From Cryptomeria japonica (lineage: Eukaryota > Streptophyta > Pinopsida > Cupressales > Cupressaceae), in the NCBI RefSeq assembly GCF_030272615.1, contig NC_081413.1, forward strand, positions 601,272,709 to 601,336,708: a stretch of 64,000 nt of DNA. Direction: 5' to 3'. The notes below the pieces were generated by a model. The model did not search any database. It saw only the letters and a list, made by a program, of their open reading frames with translations, and was not told where the DNA came from. Positions 9,079 to 20,412 of the stretch are shown in pieces. The translations under genes and the position numbers were made by a program. Position 1 is the first letter of the stretch. The number at the start of each line of letters is the position of its first letter.

Positions 9079-11052
9079 ATGCCTGTTACTCACTCTCAAC
9101 AAAACCAACAAAGCGAGACACACATAGAGTCTAGTATGAATCGAAGGTTGTCAAATCCTTTTGAAGTTCCACACTTAGAAGAGATAGAAATTTCTGAAGC
9201 ACTTCTTCAGGAATGTCAGGAAAACCCTTCATTCCAAAAACTTGTAGAAAGGCTTATGGAAACTGACAAAGAAAAGTATCTGCTCATGCTCACAAGTAAA
9301 GGCATTAAACTTCTCGAAGATTTAGACACAAACATCTTTGGAACCGGATCTTGACAATATGCATATCAAGAACAACAAAGAGAAGAAGAAACTTGCATAC
9401 CTGAACAACACATTCTAGAACAACATATACCAGAAATGCGTATACCTGAGCTAGAAACTCCAGAACAAAACATACCATTTACCACACCTTTTTAGCTAAG
9501 AACTACTACAAGGGAATAAATTTTCCCTCGGCAAGATAATGCGCCTTTGGTTGCTCTTACTCAACAAATGCAAATGTTACAAAGACAAATACAAGATATG
9601 CAACAAGGGACAACAGTGCGGTACTCTTTAAACGAAATCTGTCCTTATCCATTTGACAGAAGATTGAACATGGTGCCTTTTCCTCCAAACTCAGATGTTC
9701 CCAAGTTTGACAAATATGATGGAAAAAGTGATCCCCGAGATCATGTTCGAGAATTTTGCACAATGAGTCTCGAGTTTGCTCATGATGACACCTATCTGAT
9801 GAGGTTATTCCCAAGAAGTCTGGGAGGACAAATAATGAAATGGTTATCCAAAATTACACCACTTGTCAGATCATTTGATGAATTGGTTAACAAATTCATA
9901 ACCCAATACTCCTATAACATTCAACATGCCATAACCATGCTAGATGTCTGCAACACCAAACAAAAGAACAATGAAACATTCATGATATTCCTTCAACGTT
10001 GGCAACATATGGTATCTAGATATCCTCGAGATATTCCCGAAAAGGAGAAAATGGAAATCTTCATCGATAACTTGAATGGTGAAATGAGTTACAGACTAAA
10101 ACTTCAATGCATACCATCTTTCGCTAAATTGATTGAAAATGGCATTCAAGTAGAGGAAGCATGTGTCAAAAAGGGAACACTTAAATTCTACAAGGAAGGA
10201 ACAAACTCGTCAAACTACAATAACCAGAACAACACCAACCTTGACAAATCTTGATTTTGGACTCGAAGCAAAAATGAAGGCAACAATGAATCATATGATC
10301 CCAAATCTAAGCAACCAGTGCTTGCATTATCTAGAAATCCTCAAAATACGAAAAATCCTAAAAATGCTAATCCAAATGCTAACACATATGCACCAAACAC
10401 CGATCAAGGACAACTCAACACAAACAACACCAATGATACTCAAAGAAAAAACATGAATCCAGGACCTAATAACAATCCACGCAACAACACGAACAATTTC
10501 CAAAAGCATATCTTCACACCACTAGGGCAATCATTAGAATCAACATTTAGAGAACTTTTGGCAAATAAGATTCTTTCTTTGGCTCCAATCAGCAACTATG
10601 AACCCCAAATCAAACCACCTTGGTGGAATGATTCACACTATTGTGATTTCCATCGTAACAAGGGTCATAGAATGAATGATTGCATGAGATTGAAACACAT
10701 GGTACAGGACATGATTGATCGAGGTGACTTAACGGTAGATGGTCTCAAAACAAATGGTGATCATGGAGCCTTTAAAAATCCTCTCCCAAATTACAACAAA
10801 GATGACACCTCTACCTCGAATGATACACGTGGAGCTCGTATCAACCATATCTACAACAACACCATAAATCACATATCAGCTAAAGATCATCAAGTAAATG
10901 TCATCACCATCCGAGATCGACACGATCGTGAATCTGTCAATGTAACAACCCGAACTCAGAAATATGTTTTGAAAGGACATACTGCACCTACAACTACTAC
11001 ACCAAAAATCCAATATGACTTGGTTAGCCAACTACGCAAAACTCCAGCTTAG
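9079..11052 (+). pseudogene. gag: gag polyprotein of G1
   Basis: This is one continuous frame from ATG 9079 with about five stops and no frameshift to 11052. The N-terminal part (residues 1-90) holds the conserved segment SFQKLVERLMETDKEKYLLM, shared with G2 and G3. A Pro/Glu-rich stretch with repeated IPE/EQHI units follows. The capsid-like retrotransposon gag domain comes next (about 9640-10150: FDKYDGKSDPRDHVREF, MKWLSKITPLVRSFDEL, FIDNLNGEMSYRL). After an Asn-rich linker comes the zinc-binding motif CDFHRNKGHRMNDC near 10641-10682, with the LKHMVQDMIDRG sequence typical of Tat-lineage gag. Gag would coat element RNA in cytoplasmic particles. The stops make this copy inactive. Confidence 0.85.
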
Positions 11053-11067
11053 ATATCTATACTAGAA

Positions 11068-11640
11068 TTGTTGAAACTATCACCGAAACACAAAGACATA
11101 TTGGAACAAGCGCTATTGGAAACCAATGTCCCTCAAAATCTAGATACAGACAGATTTCAAGCCATGGTCACCCATATGATTGGACCTCATAACCTCACCT
11201 TCTCAGAGCATGACAATACTTCCTTAAGCCATCCACATAATACTCCTCTCCATATCGAAGTCATTGTTTGCAAACACCAAGTAAAAAGAGTTTTAATAGA
11301 TGGAGGAGCCAGACTTAATATATGTACTTTAAAGCTTATCCATGCATTAGGCTTCTCAGAAGAGTCTATTGATCCCTGCAAGAAGATTACCATATGATGA
11401 TGAGGAAAGGTCCTCTAAAGGAGCTGTGATATTACCTATTCAAGTACGACCAGTGCAAAAAGATACTATATGTCAAGTCTTAGACATAGATCTCACCTAC
11501 AATATTTTGTTAGGGCGACCCTAGATACATGAAATGCAAGCAGTACCTTCTACGTATCACCAGTGTGTCAAATTTCCTTATGATGGACAAGAAATATCCA
11601 TATCTGCTGATCACAATCCATTTCTACATTGCAACACAAT
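11068..11640 (+). pseudogene. aspartic protease of G1
   Basis: The frame continues from gag, then shifts near 11395. The active-site segment VLIDGGARLNICTLKLI has DGG in place of the common DTG/DSG, as is usual in Tat elements. The second half reads through ILPIQVRP and NILLGRP, then IHEMQAVPSTYHQCVKFP, with a stop where the conserved Trp after GRP belongs (TGG to TAG). The protease would cut the Gag-Pol polyprotein. The frameshift and the stop make it non-functional. Confidence 0.8.
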
Positions 11641-13225
11641 GGGGGCAGCCCAAGACAGTTTGGTTCCTCATAATAGAGAAAAACAACGATCTTTAACATC
11701 AGATCTACAAACAGCAAAGCCCAATTCCCTATTTGGAGATTTCAAACAGAAAATGCAAATGAAAGACCAAGGTATGGGAGAATACTCTTTGGAGCCTTTA
11801 TGGTTGGCCAAATTACCAACATCACCTAGATCTCATGAATTGCCTACTACATCAACACCTCTGGCTACTCAGCGCATCACCAAATTTGATGGTACCTTCA
11901 TCCAATTAGGCACTCTAGCACATGAATTAGAAGACAAGGATGTTCTTAGCTGGTTATACAAGGATGAAGAAGAAGATAATAGAGCAGCTGCTCTGGACAT
12001 TGTTCTACCAACACACCTATATGGAAAAGGATACTTAATCATGCAGCAAATGGGATATGACGGTAAAGGACCTATTGGAAAATGCAAAGAAGGAGTCACT
12101 GAACCTATAGATCTTCCTTCACAGCCTAGTAGAAACAAAGCCAGATTGGGTTGTAAGCTCACTTTCCTATTAAAACAGCTGCCCAACATAACTACAAAAC
12201 CTCAATGGAAAGTAAAGAAGAAGTACAAAGAAGAATCCTGGCAGGAAGCACTCTTTGAATCAGCAGAAAGATTCCGCAAGGCACGGGAACGTCAAGATCA
12301 GAAGTTACATCAGGGAAAGCTTCTAAGTCATAAGAAGGCCATATCTATAGCAGTAGCTCATATTCAAACACCAATGTCTCAAGAACAAATCATGTCATCT
12401 CCAGATACCATTATTCCTCCCCGAGGAAGCACAGTCTATGAACAAATATAGAAAGTAGAAGATGGATCTGACACAGAATCAACAAAAACTATCAAAATGG
12501 TATCCATCATCAAAGATTTGTTTTCACCATACAACATACCAGTTTACAGCACTGATAGAATCTGGGATGAGGCCTCTGAGACAGATTCAAATGAATATGA
12601 ATGGGGTACCTGCTCCAATGCTACTACAAATATCCCTGATGATACTGACTCCATATCCCTTTCTCAAGAAGAACATAACGCAGAAGATAGACCTCTTGAA
12701 TTTGGACCACAAAATATCTATGATGCCAAGGAAAGCGAACAGAAACATTACGAACAAGTCTATACGAAAGATAATACCATTGACGACCTCGACGAAATCC
12801 TAGACTTCTTTAAAACCAAGCACAATCACAATGAAAACTCTATCCTAACACTTACAGTAGCAGAACTTGATCCACCCAACGATTCCTTACCGCTTGTCTT
12901 TCCTGACCTCATCAACTGGGATGAACCTGAAATCCATGATATACCAATTTTCCCAGATGATGAATCTATTATCCATTACCTATATACTGTAAATCCAGAA
13001 ACAGGCTCTACCAATGAACAAAGTAACGATGTCTATCAATCAGGGAGTGCCAAGTCTCTCAGTCGCAAAAATAAACCAAATAAAGGATCTGATGCTGAAA
13101 ACCAGTCAATGGCAGCTCTAGATCACAAAAAAGTAAAAATAAAGGACACATCAGAGGGTAAAAACCTTTTTAAGGCACCTAACGATGGGAGACTTGACAC
13201 TCTTCCTGAACACTTTCATGAGTAT
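11641..13225 (+). pseudogene. post-protease region of G1 with G-patch-like domain
   Basis: This frame follows the protease and is interrupted once, at about 12449. Near 12010-12160 it encodes a G-patch-like sequence: LYGKGYLIMQQMGYDGKGPI, then GK, a Gly four residues on, TEPI and a final RLG. This fits the Gly spacing of the family (G-x-x-h-L-x-x-MG-W/Y-x-x-G-x-GhGK). G-patches bind RNA or helicase partners, and betaretroviral proteases have one at their C terminus. After it come a Lys/Glu-rich helix (FESAERFRKARERQDQK) and a long acidic, low-complexity spacer to about 13225. In an intact element reverse transcriptase would follow, but here LINE sequence begins. It could also be a linker that only mimics the motif, though the match is good. 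Confidence 0.65.
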
Positions 13226-14180
13226 GGTCATTTTTATACGTCTATAGCAATATTTGTTAGATAAAGTTCTTGCTCAATTACCATTGTTCAATTCCTACTC
13301 TATCATTCATTGTTACGGGGAGGCTAATTATGTGGCTAACTTTTTGGCTAATAAGGCTATTAATGAACAAATACCTTATTTAGAAGTGTCGGGTGAAGAT
13401 CTTCCACCCTTGGCTAGAATCGCTTGATGCCTTTAACTATTTGGTGTTGCCACTCACTTGGGTTTACAGTTGGCAGTATGGGTGTGGTTGGCATTCCTGA
13501 TTAGGCTTGTCCTCATTTTGGTATGTCTTGCACATCCATGTTGTCTTTTGTTCTCCCATTTTTGTGGTCGCTATACCTTTCTTAATTGTTTGATTTAATA
13601 TGCCATCTTCGTGTGGTGTACATCTTTTCACACTTGTGTCAATGCATTTGTGGACTTTCTATTTGTGGCATAGTTTTCCTTGATGTTAAAACTGGTTGTC
13701 CTTATGATTCATGACATACTTTGATTCATGGCATTTTGGTTGACATTTGGTTTACTTAGCATATTCATCTTATCGGCATACTTGGTTTTGATTCACTTTC
13801 AGAGTTGATGTGTATTGGATGTTCTGATAAGCTTGGTTTATGTGCAGACAAGGGTTACTTTCTTTGTAGGTGTTGAGCTTCAACACTTATTTTTTTTGTT
13901 TTTTGTTTTGTGTGAAGAGACACATACATGTTCTATTCACAGTACAGGTGATAGATTGTATTGGTTCTTTTTGCTGGAATGATCTTTTGATACATATATA
14001 TACAGTGCAATGCAAGTGATTTATCTCTCTCTTATGGTTATACTTTGTTGTGCACTCTTATCAGTTGATATATGTATATGTGTTATTTCTTATTAGAATC
14101 TAATATCTTATGCATTTTGTCCTTGATAAGGGCTTAGTATTCTATCAATGGTTTCATTGTTAGACTATTAAGGCCTTATT

Positions 14181-16104
14181 GAGAACACAATTCATAAGTT
14201 ATTATCATTCTAATGAGATACAAAACTAGTATTTATCAAGTTGTAAGATGTCATTACAAGGTTGTAATTCAAAGAATGTTTCAAGAGGTTTCAATATGGT
14301 ACTTGACTCACACAATTGTTTTCACTATTGATGATATAAACTATGGTTTCAATGGTTCATATGGTTCACAATATTGTCATATTGTGATCAAGTTTTCTAT
14401 TTGGTCTATCTTCATTTCTATTCTATTGCTACATCACGATGCATATACCTTGACACTTTATTTTTATTATCGAGCTCATTTGTAAAGTTCATATTGACTT
14501 GGACTTAGATCGACTTGCATAATTGATAACACTTTATCTTTGTTTACCGGTCACCTGCATATATGTCAACCTTTCATAGTGAATATATTATTATATACCA
14601 CATGACCTTTTATTATGGACAATCAACATGTATAATGTTGTCAAGCTTAGCATGTGGACTGTGACACTGTCATAGAAAAAATTATGTGGCATTTGAGTTG
14701 GCTATCATTGTGTCGGTGGTATTTGTTATTCACATGTTTTTTTTAATAATGGTTTACCAGACTTGAAATGATGGTTTTATTTCAGAAAAGTATTCGAAGC
14801 TGGGCAAAAGCAAAATAGGGCAGCATCATTTCATTTTGTTTGCAAAGGGTTTTCAAAACCCTAGGTGTCACTCCCACTTTGTAGATTCGGTTACCATGGT
14901 GATTGGTTTGTCATTATAAATTGAAAAATCAAGGAACAAACAATGGACTGGTCGTTTGATTTGCTCGAGCTAGAAATGGTGGTAATCTAGGCAGTTCTTT
15001 TGTTGTTTCTTTTTTGACATTTGGCTGGCCTAACAGAGGTAATATCGTGACAATATCTCTATCATTTAAAAAAGGAAATGAAAACGATTTTTCACGCTTT
15101 TCTTCTTCAGTTGGAAAGAGGGGAATAACTCTGCATATAGTTTTTTTGATTTGTTTAAAAAGAAGATGAAAAACAGTTAAGGGTTTTGTATTCAGTTTGT
15201 TTACCTGAGTTAATACAAGGGTTTCGAGTTGTTTCAAGTGGTTTGTAAACTGAAAACCGGTTCTTTCATTCTTTGATTGATATAAATGAATGAGTCTTAG
15301 CTATCATTTGGTTACATGGGTTATACATATAACAGAGCAGAGTTTGTAAAAGATTGAAAAGAGTTTTTAAAGAGGGCATTTTTTCTTGTATTGAGACAAA
15401 TATATTGAGATTATTGTATCTCTTTGATTCTTTATAGAGATTACTTTCAGATATCACATTTATCATTTGATACTGGTATTCATAGTACATAATGTAATGG
15501 GCTTTAATGAAAATCATTATATTGTATACTATTAAGGTTTTGTGATTACAAAAATAATTGTAGTTACAAGATCCTAATAGTTTACTTTGATCATTGAGAA
15601 ACTTTATAAGGGAGTTGTAGCGCCTATGGAAGTTGGTGCTTTTGATTTTTAGGTGTTGAGTTGGTGCTCTTTGAATGAATAAAAAGGACAATTTATGAGA
15701 GGTTTTTTATACCCCATGAGGGTTTTTCCACTTAGGAAAATACCATGTTATATGGTGATCTATTTGTATCTCTATTACAGTCAATGTGCTTAAAGTTCAT
15801 GTTCATATGCTCATTAATGTAATGCTCTGATGGTTTCATTTCTCATCTCACTCTATTAATTTGTTGTTATAAACTACTTGAATGTCTGCACGAGTCTTGT
15901 GAAAATAAAGCATTGAGAGGAATTGTTCAGTCAACCTAATATGAACAATTAAACAACATGATTTAACATGTTTGTGTAAATCATTTATCTATTTGATTTT
16001 CTCAATCCAGTATTGTTAAAGATCCTCATTGCATTTTAAGTCAAAATTTTAATTTGTCTATTACTTTGATTCACCCCCCTCTCAGAGTAATTCATCTTCC
16101 AACA
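14181..16104 (+). repeat. Copia LTR-like remnant inside L3
   Basis: The right end has features shared with the Copia LTRs B and C: a GGTTTTT...GAGGGTTTTTCCAC block (about 15701-15733), then GATTCACCCCCCTCTCAG and an end in CCAACA. TTATT occurs on both sides (14176-14180 and 16105-16109), a possible target duplication. The left end starts GAGAACAC rather than TG, so the left border is uncertain. The open frames inside (minus 14929-15237 and 15266-15691) look accidental. Confidence 0.5.
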
Positions 16105-16570
16105 TTATTGGCACTGATAGTTATTTGGAAATGATTCTCACATTGGTACTTTTGCTTCCTACTGTATTCTTTGTTTTTTGAGAAATGATGAATTGTGATG
16201 GATTATTGATTACCTCTTTCTTGTCACATTCTTTCCTTGTGTGAAGTTGGTCATCATTTTTTTACTGCTTCGCGAATTTTGATGACTTTTCCCATCATCG
16301 ATTATTCTCATTTGGATATTGTGGCAGATTTCATACTGCCTCTTGTGTTCTTACAGAGTTTTATTTAATGTGGACATGCTTACTTAATAAAGCCCGATGT
16401 TGTGGTTGTCCTTACAATGATTTTTGATATGGACATTGATGTTTTTTTGATGGATAGATGTGTGCAAATATTTTTTTTGTTGTTATCTATGAATCGGTGT
16501 GACTGTCGATTCATGGGTAATATGGATCTTATCACCTGATATTTTTTGAGTGTTATGCTCCAGTCTGCTC

Positions 16571-17347
16571 ATGATTATTTCTCATGCTGTATCTTGTGTC
16601 GTTTATCCTGAGGATCTTAGTTTTTATGGTAAGAGATTTGGGAGGATGGTTGTTATCTATTTATCTTCATTCTTCATTTCTATTATTTGGCTATTTCTTG
16701 CTCTCATGTCGACGACCGACTATTCTGGGTGGTATAGGATTACATTGCCCACTAAATTCAGTGATTTTCGAGATTGTTTTTCTTTTGACAATGAGAAGCT
16801 TGGCAAGTTATTTAATTTATACTCTTTGGAGGTTCCTCTTGCAATTCATAAGGTGGTGGGTAAGTTTTGGCTGGTAGAAAATGCAAGTTCTTTCCAATCT
16901 GAGGTGGCTTCTCGATTTACTACTATTTGTATGGATATCCTTATGGATGCTCCTCTGGTTTGGGTTCTATCAGATGCATTCATTCTTCCCTCCTTCTACT
17001 TTGCTAATGATTTGGATTTTTCTTTGTCTCATTATCATTTTGACTTTGGTTTGTTTCCTTATGGTAGTTTCTTACCTATTACTATGCTAGTTGTTAATGG
17101 TTGGTCTGGAGATTTGTTGTTTGTGATCAGGTGTGGCTTGTTTGGTGACAATTATGATGATAACCTATTGGATTTGGAGGCACTTATTGAGCATATCCTA
17201 CCTTGCATTTTGGCTGGAGCATTAGGTGTCTTTACGTGGATTCATTTCCTTCTGGAAACCATGGCCACAGTCACCTTTTCTCCATGTGTTGTTGAGCCTC
17301 TGCAAATTGTTCCTCTAGACTTGGTGGAGGATTACACTGTTGTGTGA
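16571..17347 (+). CDS. hypothetical ORF in LINE L3 3' region
   Basis: This is a 258-codon frame from the first ATG at 16571; the frame opens at 16550 after an in-frame stop. I recognise no family. The protein is very hydrophobic at the start (several likely membrane-type stretches in residues 1-50), contains FRDCFSFDNEKLGKLFNLYS, and has further Leu/Phe-rich segments. High T content in the sense strand would give such residues even without coding function. It lies between the LINE RNase H and the LINE tail, the same place as the ORF at 1488-2213 in L1, though the two products do not look alike. It may be a chance frame in a T-rich 3' UTR. Confidence 0.3.
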   Translation: MIISHAVSCVVYPEDLSFYGKRFGRMVVIYLSSFFISIIWLFLALMSTTDYSGWYRITLPTKFSDFRDCFSFDNEKLGKLFNLYSLEVPLAIHKVVGKFWLVENASSFQSEVASRFTTICMDILMDAPLVWVLSDAFILPSFYFANDLDFSLSHYHFDFGLFPYGSFLPITMLVVNGWSGDLLFVIRCGLFGDNYDDNLLDLEALIEHILPCILAGALGVFTWIHFLLETMATVTFSPCVVEPLQIVPLDLVEDYTVV

Positions 17348-17830
17348 GTCGATGGTTCCATTTCGCCCATTCCTCCTATGAAAGGCCCCAGTGTCTAGTT
17401 TCTTCGATCGACTTTGATATTGGGCTTTCAGGTTGTTATGGATATTGACAGTTTTCCCTCTCTCTTATGGTTCTTGGGTTTCTTTATTCTAGGTAAGAGA
17501 AGGTGTTTGGTTATGTTATTCTTCTTGGAGGCATACTTTGTGTATAATCTAGACTTTTTGCTAGATTGGGGATTTTTCTCCTATTGTATGGGTTCATGGG
17601 TTGGTCTTGCACATTGCTCTGGGTTTCATGTCAGCTTGTTGGGGTGTTTTTGTATATGAAAATGTGTTGTTTTGATGTAATCTTGTAATTGAGCTACAAC
17701 CAGAGGATTTCTTCCTCATTCTTTCCTGCTGATATGCTCTTTTGAACTAGGTTCCATGTAAATTTTTACACTTATTTAATAAAAGTTCAGTGGCTTTGCC
17801 ACTTTTATCAAAGAAAAAAATAAATTATTT

Positions 17831-18327
17831 TTTAAATTACAACTATTATTTTTCTATTTGATTTTATTTTAATTTTGAAAAAAAAATCTCTTTACAATAT
17901 TTGAGTTGTTTTACTATTGTTTTATAAATAATAAACTATGAACTTCCATTATTATTTTTTATTGTTTATCCAAAATCACTTTTTTGATTGGTATGATCTT
18001 CTTTGAATTTTAATTATACTTTATAACAAAAATATTTAAATATGATTATTAGGAAATTAACTTTAATTAAATAAATATAAAATTTTCATAACAAGAACAC
18101 TTTTAGGTTCAGTTAAATGCATTTTAATATGAAATTTAAATTTTAATGTTGAAAAAAGACACAATTAAGAATTAAGTTTAATAACATTTTTCTTATCATT
18201 TAAAATTTAAATTTTAATGTTGAAAAAAGACAATCAAGAATTAAGTTCAATAACATTTTTCTTATCACAATTATATATCTCAAATTGTAGTTTTAATATT
18301 AAAATATTTTAAAAAATAAGCTAAATC

Positions 18328-18403
<76 letters not shown>

Positions 18404-18456
18404 GTTAATTCAAACTTTCTCTCACAATTTTATTGTTTTGCAAGAACAAAAATGTC
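17831..18456. other. AT-rich spacer with tandem duplication and (TA)n
   Basis: No gene was seen. A block of about 74 bp is duplicated in tandem at about 18121-18270 (shared phrase AATTTAAATTTTAATGTTGA). A long (TA)n run follows at 18331-18400. The segment 18405-18485 has a diverged copy at 19205-19300. Confidence 0.7.
18331..18400. repeat. (TA)n microsatellite
   Basis: About 35 uninterrupted TA units, the longest simple repeat in the window. Confidence 0.95.
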
Positions 18457-18472
18457 ATCAAATACATATATT

Positions 18473-19156
18473 TAAAAAATAATATATCTTTGGGATGACC
18501 CCACAACGTAGTAAGTCACGAGCTAGGCAGTCATGAGTTCAAAGCCTATGCTCTTCATCCTGTAGGAACAAATAAAAGGAGGACTATGCACACCCATGAA
18601 AAGGCACATGCTGGCAGATCTACATTCCATTGGACTTGGTACCGCTCACTGGAAGGGAGTCTGTCAGCCTTGCCATCATCAATTGATATGGCGGCGAGAA
18701 TTGATATTGTCAAATGTGGCCTCATTTCCACTAGCTAATGTGGAGAAGAGAGCTTAGTGGATGGCAACCCCTACACGCAAAAATGGAGTGGTAAGGAGAT
18801 AGAAACTTGCATGTGGAAGACAAAGAGATAAGGAGATAGACACTTGCGTGCGGAAGACGAAGAGATAAGGAGATAGACACCCGTGCCCAAAAGATGAAGA
18901 GATAAGGAGCTACATGTGTGCTGCAACAAAGAGATAAGGTGATGCCTATGCATGGTGATGGAGATATAAGGGTGAGCTACCATGCACGTGAAACAAAGTG
19001 ATAAGGTGGAGATACCAAGCACACACAACGACAAAAACATCTCTGAGGATGAGGAACCTAAAAAATGTGGCCTCACTAGTTCATAGCTCCAATCAAAAGC
19101 GTAAATGGCTTTGACCCCTTACTGATCAAAATAAATAAATAAATAAAATAATATAA
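18473..19156 (+). mobile_element. SINE-like element with internal tandem repeats
   Basis: A 16-bp direct repeat, ATCAAATACATATATT, flanks the segment (18457-18472 and 19157-19172), as expected for target-primed insertion. The head contains a perfect B-box match, GTTCAAAGC (18537-18545), about 28 bp after a weak A-box (TAGTAAGTCAC). The 3' end reads AATGGCTTTGACC...CTGATCAAAA and then (AAAT)n, close to the L3 LINE tail GTGGCTTTGCCAC...TATCAAAG. The middle (about 18780-19010) holds diverged repeats of about 37 bp based on AAGAGATAAGGAGATAGACAC, which makes it longer than usual for a SINE. Phrases ending ATGTGGCCTCA occur on both sides of this repeat block. Confidence 0.6.
18780..19010 (+). repeat. 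degenerate ~37-bp tandem repeats in SINE
   Basis: About five to six diverged units carry AAGAGATAAGG or a close variant. The first three are the most regular, with differing words such as CTTGCATGTGG, CTTGCGTGCGG and CCGTGCCCAAA. Confidence 0.75.
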
Positions 19157-19172
19157 ATCAAATACATATATT

Positions 19173-19800
19173 CAAATAATTTAATATTTTTATTCTATAA
19201 TTTCTTTATAGTTATTCAAAATCTCTCACACAATTGTATTTTTTTGCAACAACAAAAATGTTATGAAATACAAATATTTAAAAAATAAAATAATATCTGA
19301 AAAATAATATAAATAATATATATATATATATATATAAATAATTTTATGAATTAAAATAAATAATATAAATAAAAGACAGATATTAAAATAATTTTAATAA
19401 TATTTTTGGCTAAGAGGTAAGTGGAATTAGGGCACATATACCTTGCAATAGTGCCTTAAAATTTGGAAGATGCACGCATAGAATTTACTCCACTTTGTAG
19501 ACTTCCATAATTATTATGACTGTATATAGTTTAGTCACATAGATAAAGATTATTGCATTTTTATGATTCATTAAGGTTAGTGAAGCGTTTTAGAACTAAG
19601 TGAATTAAGATAGTTTTATAAGGTGTGATAAACCTATTCAAATTTATCTACCAGGTGTGGGACCGAGGAGACCTGACAACATAAAATGACTTGTGGCAGT
19701 GGCATATGATATCTTTCCATTGCATTGACTTGTATGATTTTTGGGTATTTGATATGTGTTCAAACTTCTTCATATGAATTTTTATTTTATTTATGTAGAT
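19173..19800. other. AT-rich spacer, no gene seen
   Basis: This stretch holds a diverged second copy of the 18405-18485 block (about 19205-19300), a short (TA)n run near 19320 and otherwise unremarkable AT-rich DNA. The start of the G2 LTR may lie in the last 100 bases. Confidence 0.5.
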
Positions 19801-19948
19801 ATTTATTTTTGTTGAATTTTATATTTATTTATTTACCATTTATCTAGCTATTAATTAAATTCACATTTAACTAATCCTTTCCTCTTTTTCAACTATTAAT
19901 TAAATTAACATTTAACTAATTCATCCCAAACCCCTTCTTCTTTTAATT

Positions 19949-20412
19949 TGTTGTTGTAAATAATTATTCATCTTGGATATTATTACACCTTCCTTAAGTT
20001 TACTTAGGAAATGCATTTCATAGTAGTTTGGGTATGAGACACTTGGGTGTTTGTGCCACATTGGGATAGTGTGTGTAGGAGAATTTCCACCTTTTATGGT
20101 GTGATCTTTTTGTTACACTCCACATTCAGTGGATGATCCACCTCATGTGGACTATTATATTGTTTCTCCTACCTACCCACACCTATTTCCTACCTACCCT
20201 TGTTTCTTATAGAGCCACATGTCATGTTTGTGTGCTCACATATCCATATAGCCTTGCCTATATAAGCAGGCTCATATTCATTGTATGTAACATCGATTGA
20301 TGATCCAATTGATTATTATTTTCTCTTGATAGAATACAGTTTATTTCTATCATATATTTTGTCTCTCTTATTTGTGCTTTCCATTGCCTCTTGATCTTGG
20401 CAAAATCTCACA
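19949..20412 (+). repeat. solo LTR (family S) inside G2 LTR
   Basis: A 464-bp segment starts TGTTGTTGTAAATAATT and ends GGCAAAATCTCACA. It is flanked by the 5-bp duplication TAATT (19944-19948 and 20413-20417). It has its own TATA-like CCTATATAAGCAGG near 20255-20270, with GTATGTAACATCG downstream. The borders and duplication are exact, so this is a clean LTR-LTR recombination product. The family is not known to me. Confidence 0.85.

Larger units (their letters stand above)
4462..13225 (+). mobile_element. Ty3/Gypsy element G1, Tat/Ogre-like, 3'-truncated
   Basis: The order seen is 5' LTR, primer-binding site, long leader with two short-motif arrays, small ORF, gag, protease, G-patch-like segment and acidic spacer. 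Reverse transcriptase, RNase H, integrase and the 3' LTR are missing; at about 13225 the sequence changes into LINE L3. Lineage evidence is the tRNA-Lys-type primer site, the gag zinc motif CX2HX4HX4C, a protease with DGG instead of DTG/DSG, and an extra ORF before gag, as known for Ogre elements. The frames carry several stops and one frameshift, so it is inactive. Confidence 0.75.
13228..17830 (+). mobile_element. LINE remnant L3, split by an LTR remnant
   Basis: The left part (13228-14175) opens with the end of a LINE RNase H: HCYGEANYVANFLANKAI (about 13303-13356), matching the H-x-Y/R-E-x-N-x-V-A-D-x-L-A family signature. A long 3' region follows. It resumes after the LTR-like segment (14181-16104) and continues to a typical 3' end at 17779-17830: AATAAAAG, a short stem-like GTGGCTTTGCCAC, TTTTATCAAAG and an A-rich tail. 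The part 3' of RNase H is about 2.4 kb long without the insert. L3 interrupts G1, so it inserted into it or joined at a deletion. Confidence 0.65.

Noticed and set aside
14929-15691. Two minus-strand frames of 102 and 141 codons
   Set aside because: They lie in the LTR-like remnant inside L3; no known motif, AT-driven composition.
1461-17347. Starts at GTG or TTG for the LINE-region frames
   Set aside because: In a plant nuclear context I used the first in-frame ATG (1488 and 16571) instead.
18487-18560. tRNA-like head with B-box
   Set aside because: As a tRNA gene it lacks a good A-box, a cloverleaf and an acceptor stem; a SINE head is the better reading.
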